DNA from: Candidatus Omnitrophota bacterium
GTDB taxonomy: Bacteria > Omnitrophota > Gorgyraeia > Gygaellales > Profunditerraquicolaceae
DNA: 6,912 bases
Reading direction: 5' to 3'
Assembly: GCA_028717985.1 (NCBI GenBank)
Contig: JAQUMS010000063.1
Location: 1-6,912, forward strand
Shown: piece after piece, positions 6,317-6,912 of the stretch
Layout: each line of letters starts with the position of its first letter
How positions within the stretch are numbered: position 1 is the first letter of the stretch
Notes under the pieces: model-generated
Databases searched by the model: none
What the model was told of the DNA's origin: nothing
What the model saw: only the letters and a program-made list of their open reading frames with translations
Position numbers and translations under genes: made by a program

Positions 6317-6798
6317 TTTGTATGCCTCTTTTTATTGTGATCTCGGTTTTTATGTTGGACCGGATAACCAAGTTTTTTGTCAGCCGAGACCTGTCTGTTA
6401 ATACCTCCATTCCGGTTATAAAAAATGTGTTTCACCTGACTCTGGTGCATAACCGCGGCGCCGCTTTTGGTATCCTGAAAAATCAAATCCCTCTGTTTAT
6501 TTGCACGGCGATTGCCGCGATTATAATGATATATTTTCATCTCAGGAAAAATAACAAATTCCTTGAATGTTCGTTGTACGCTGTTTCTTTAAGCCTTATA
6601 CTCGGGGGCGCGATAGGAAATCTGATAGACAGGATATTCCTGGGGTATGTTGTTGATTTTCTTGATTTTCGCTTTTGGCCGGTGTTTAATATTGCGGACA
6701 GCGCTATTTCCATAGGCGGGATTCTTCTTGCGTATTCAATTTTCCGCCAACCGGAAAAAAAAGCCGCCGTCCCGGCGCGGCATCACGATGCACGGTAA
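6289..6798 (+). CDS. lspA: Lipoprotein signal peptidase (signal peptidase II)
   Basis: A 169-residue inner-membrane aspartyl protease that removes signal peptides from diacylglyceryl-modified prolipoproteins. Four hydrophobic segments lie near residues 9-23, 67-83, 95-112 and 132-151. Family motifs are LDRITK with D24, HNRGAAFGIL (54-63), GGAIGNLIDR with N111 and catalytic D114, VVDFLDF, and FNIADSA with catalytic D137. The tail is basic and cytoplasmic. Two starts are possible. ATG 6289 overlaps the upstream gene by 28 nt and gives a basic N-terminus (K4, K7) that suits the N-inside topology. ATG 6322 lies 5 nt after the upstream stop and gives a 158-residue protein of Bacillus-like length. 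Neither has a Shine-Dalgarno; I chose 6289 on the charge argument only. The ileS-TraR/DksA-lspA order is conserved in Bacillus. Confidence 0.95.
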   Translation: MPGKTGKTLICMPLFIVISVFMLDRITKFFVSRDLSVNTSIPVIKNVFHLTLVHNRGAAFGILKNQIPLFICTAIAAIIMIYFHLRKNNKFLECSLYAVSLSLILGGAIGNLIDRIFLGYVVDFLDFRFWPVFNIADSAISIGGILLAYSIFRQPEKKAAVPARHHDAR

Positions 6799-6851
6799 AC
6801 CAGCAAAGTTTTTGTCTCAAACCCGTTATCCTGCGCACAATCATTTTTATC

Positions 6852-6912
6852 ATGAAAGAATTCACCTTTAAAATTGAACCGGAAAATAACGGCACGCGCC
6901 TTGATCTGTAGA
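6852..6912 (+). CDS. Start of RluA/RluD-family pseudouridine synthase (partial)
   Basis: From ATG 6852 the frame reads MKEFTFKIEPENNGTRLDL. This resembles the N-terminal lead-in to the S4 RNA-binding domain of RluA/RluD-type 23S rRNA pseudouridine synthases, which carry a G-x-RLD motif followed by a short hydrophobic pair. Position supports this: in Bacillus and many other bacteria an rluD-type gene follows lspA. The spacer from the lspA stop is 53 bp and shows no Shine-Dalgarno. An in-frame TAG at 6909-6911 interrupts the frame just after RLDL, one base before the window ends. That could be a sequence-end error, a frameshift or a real nonsense mutation. Only 19 residues are readable, so the assignment rests mainly on RLD and gene order. 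Confidence 0.55.

Noticed and set aside
6763..6785. GC-rich hairpin near the lspA 3' end as a terminator
   Set aside because: The GCCGC/GCGGC stem is imperfect inside, lies within the lspA coding region and has no T-tract after it.
6909..6911. Amber codon recoding (pyrrolysine or alternative code)
   Set aside because: TAG is the normal terminator of yggS (1337-1339) and proC (2197-2199) in this window, and no other in-frame TAG interrupts a conserved gene.

Overview
The window is a compact bacterial housekeeping block with every recognisable gene on the + strand. In order it holds: the 3' end of an FtsA-like actin-family cell-division gene; a terminator and repeat-rich spacer with a promoter; yggS (PLP homeostasis protein); proC (pyrroline-5-carboxylate reductase); mtnP (methylthioadenosine phosphorylase family); ileS (isoleucyl-tRNA synthetase); a TraR/DksA-type zinc-finger regulator; lspA (signal peptidase II); and the first codons of an RluA/RluD-type pseudouridine synthase gene that runs into the window edge.

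Organism: a Gram-negative-type bacterium, judged from lspA and the general style of the genes. No gene here is taxon-diagnostic. The mid-range base composition, the gene set and the intergenic heptad repeats recall uncultivated PVC-related lineages such as Omnitrophota, but that is recollection and not proof. The layout resembles the conserved flank of the division cluster in Bacillus (ftsA/ftsZ ... ylmD-ylmE ... divIVA-ileS-ylyA-lspA-ylyB). Here ylmE corresponds to yggS, ylyA to the TraR/DksA gene and ylyB to the RluD-type gene. proC and mtnP occupy the place where sepF, ylmG and divIVA lie in Bacillus.

Region by region: 1-453 ends the upstream transcription unit, and a strong intrinsic terminator overlaps its stop codon. 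Positions 454-643 hold that terminator, a nested inverted repeat built of CTAANNN heptads, and a good sigma70-type promoter (TTGACC, 16 bp, TATAAT). From this promoter yggS, proC and mtnP are closely spaced. A 71-bp gap ending in five more CTA-type heptads leads straight into ileS. ileS, the TraR/DksA gene and lspA overlap or nearly touch and look translationally coupled.

How the genes fit together: YggS and ProC form a widely conserved neighbour pair (PLP buffering and proline synthesis). MtnP recycles the methylthioadenosine by-product of polyamine and related synthesis. IleRS, the DksA-like RNA-polymerase regulator, LspA and the pseudouridine synthase serve translation, transcription and lipoprotein maturation. 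I found no mobile element, CRISPR array, tRNA or rRNA and no obviously new enzymatic system. The most unusual elements are the heptad repeats, which recur in two spacers and in one case form the whole leader immediately before ileS.
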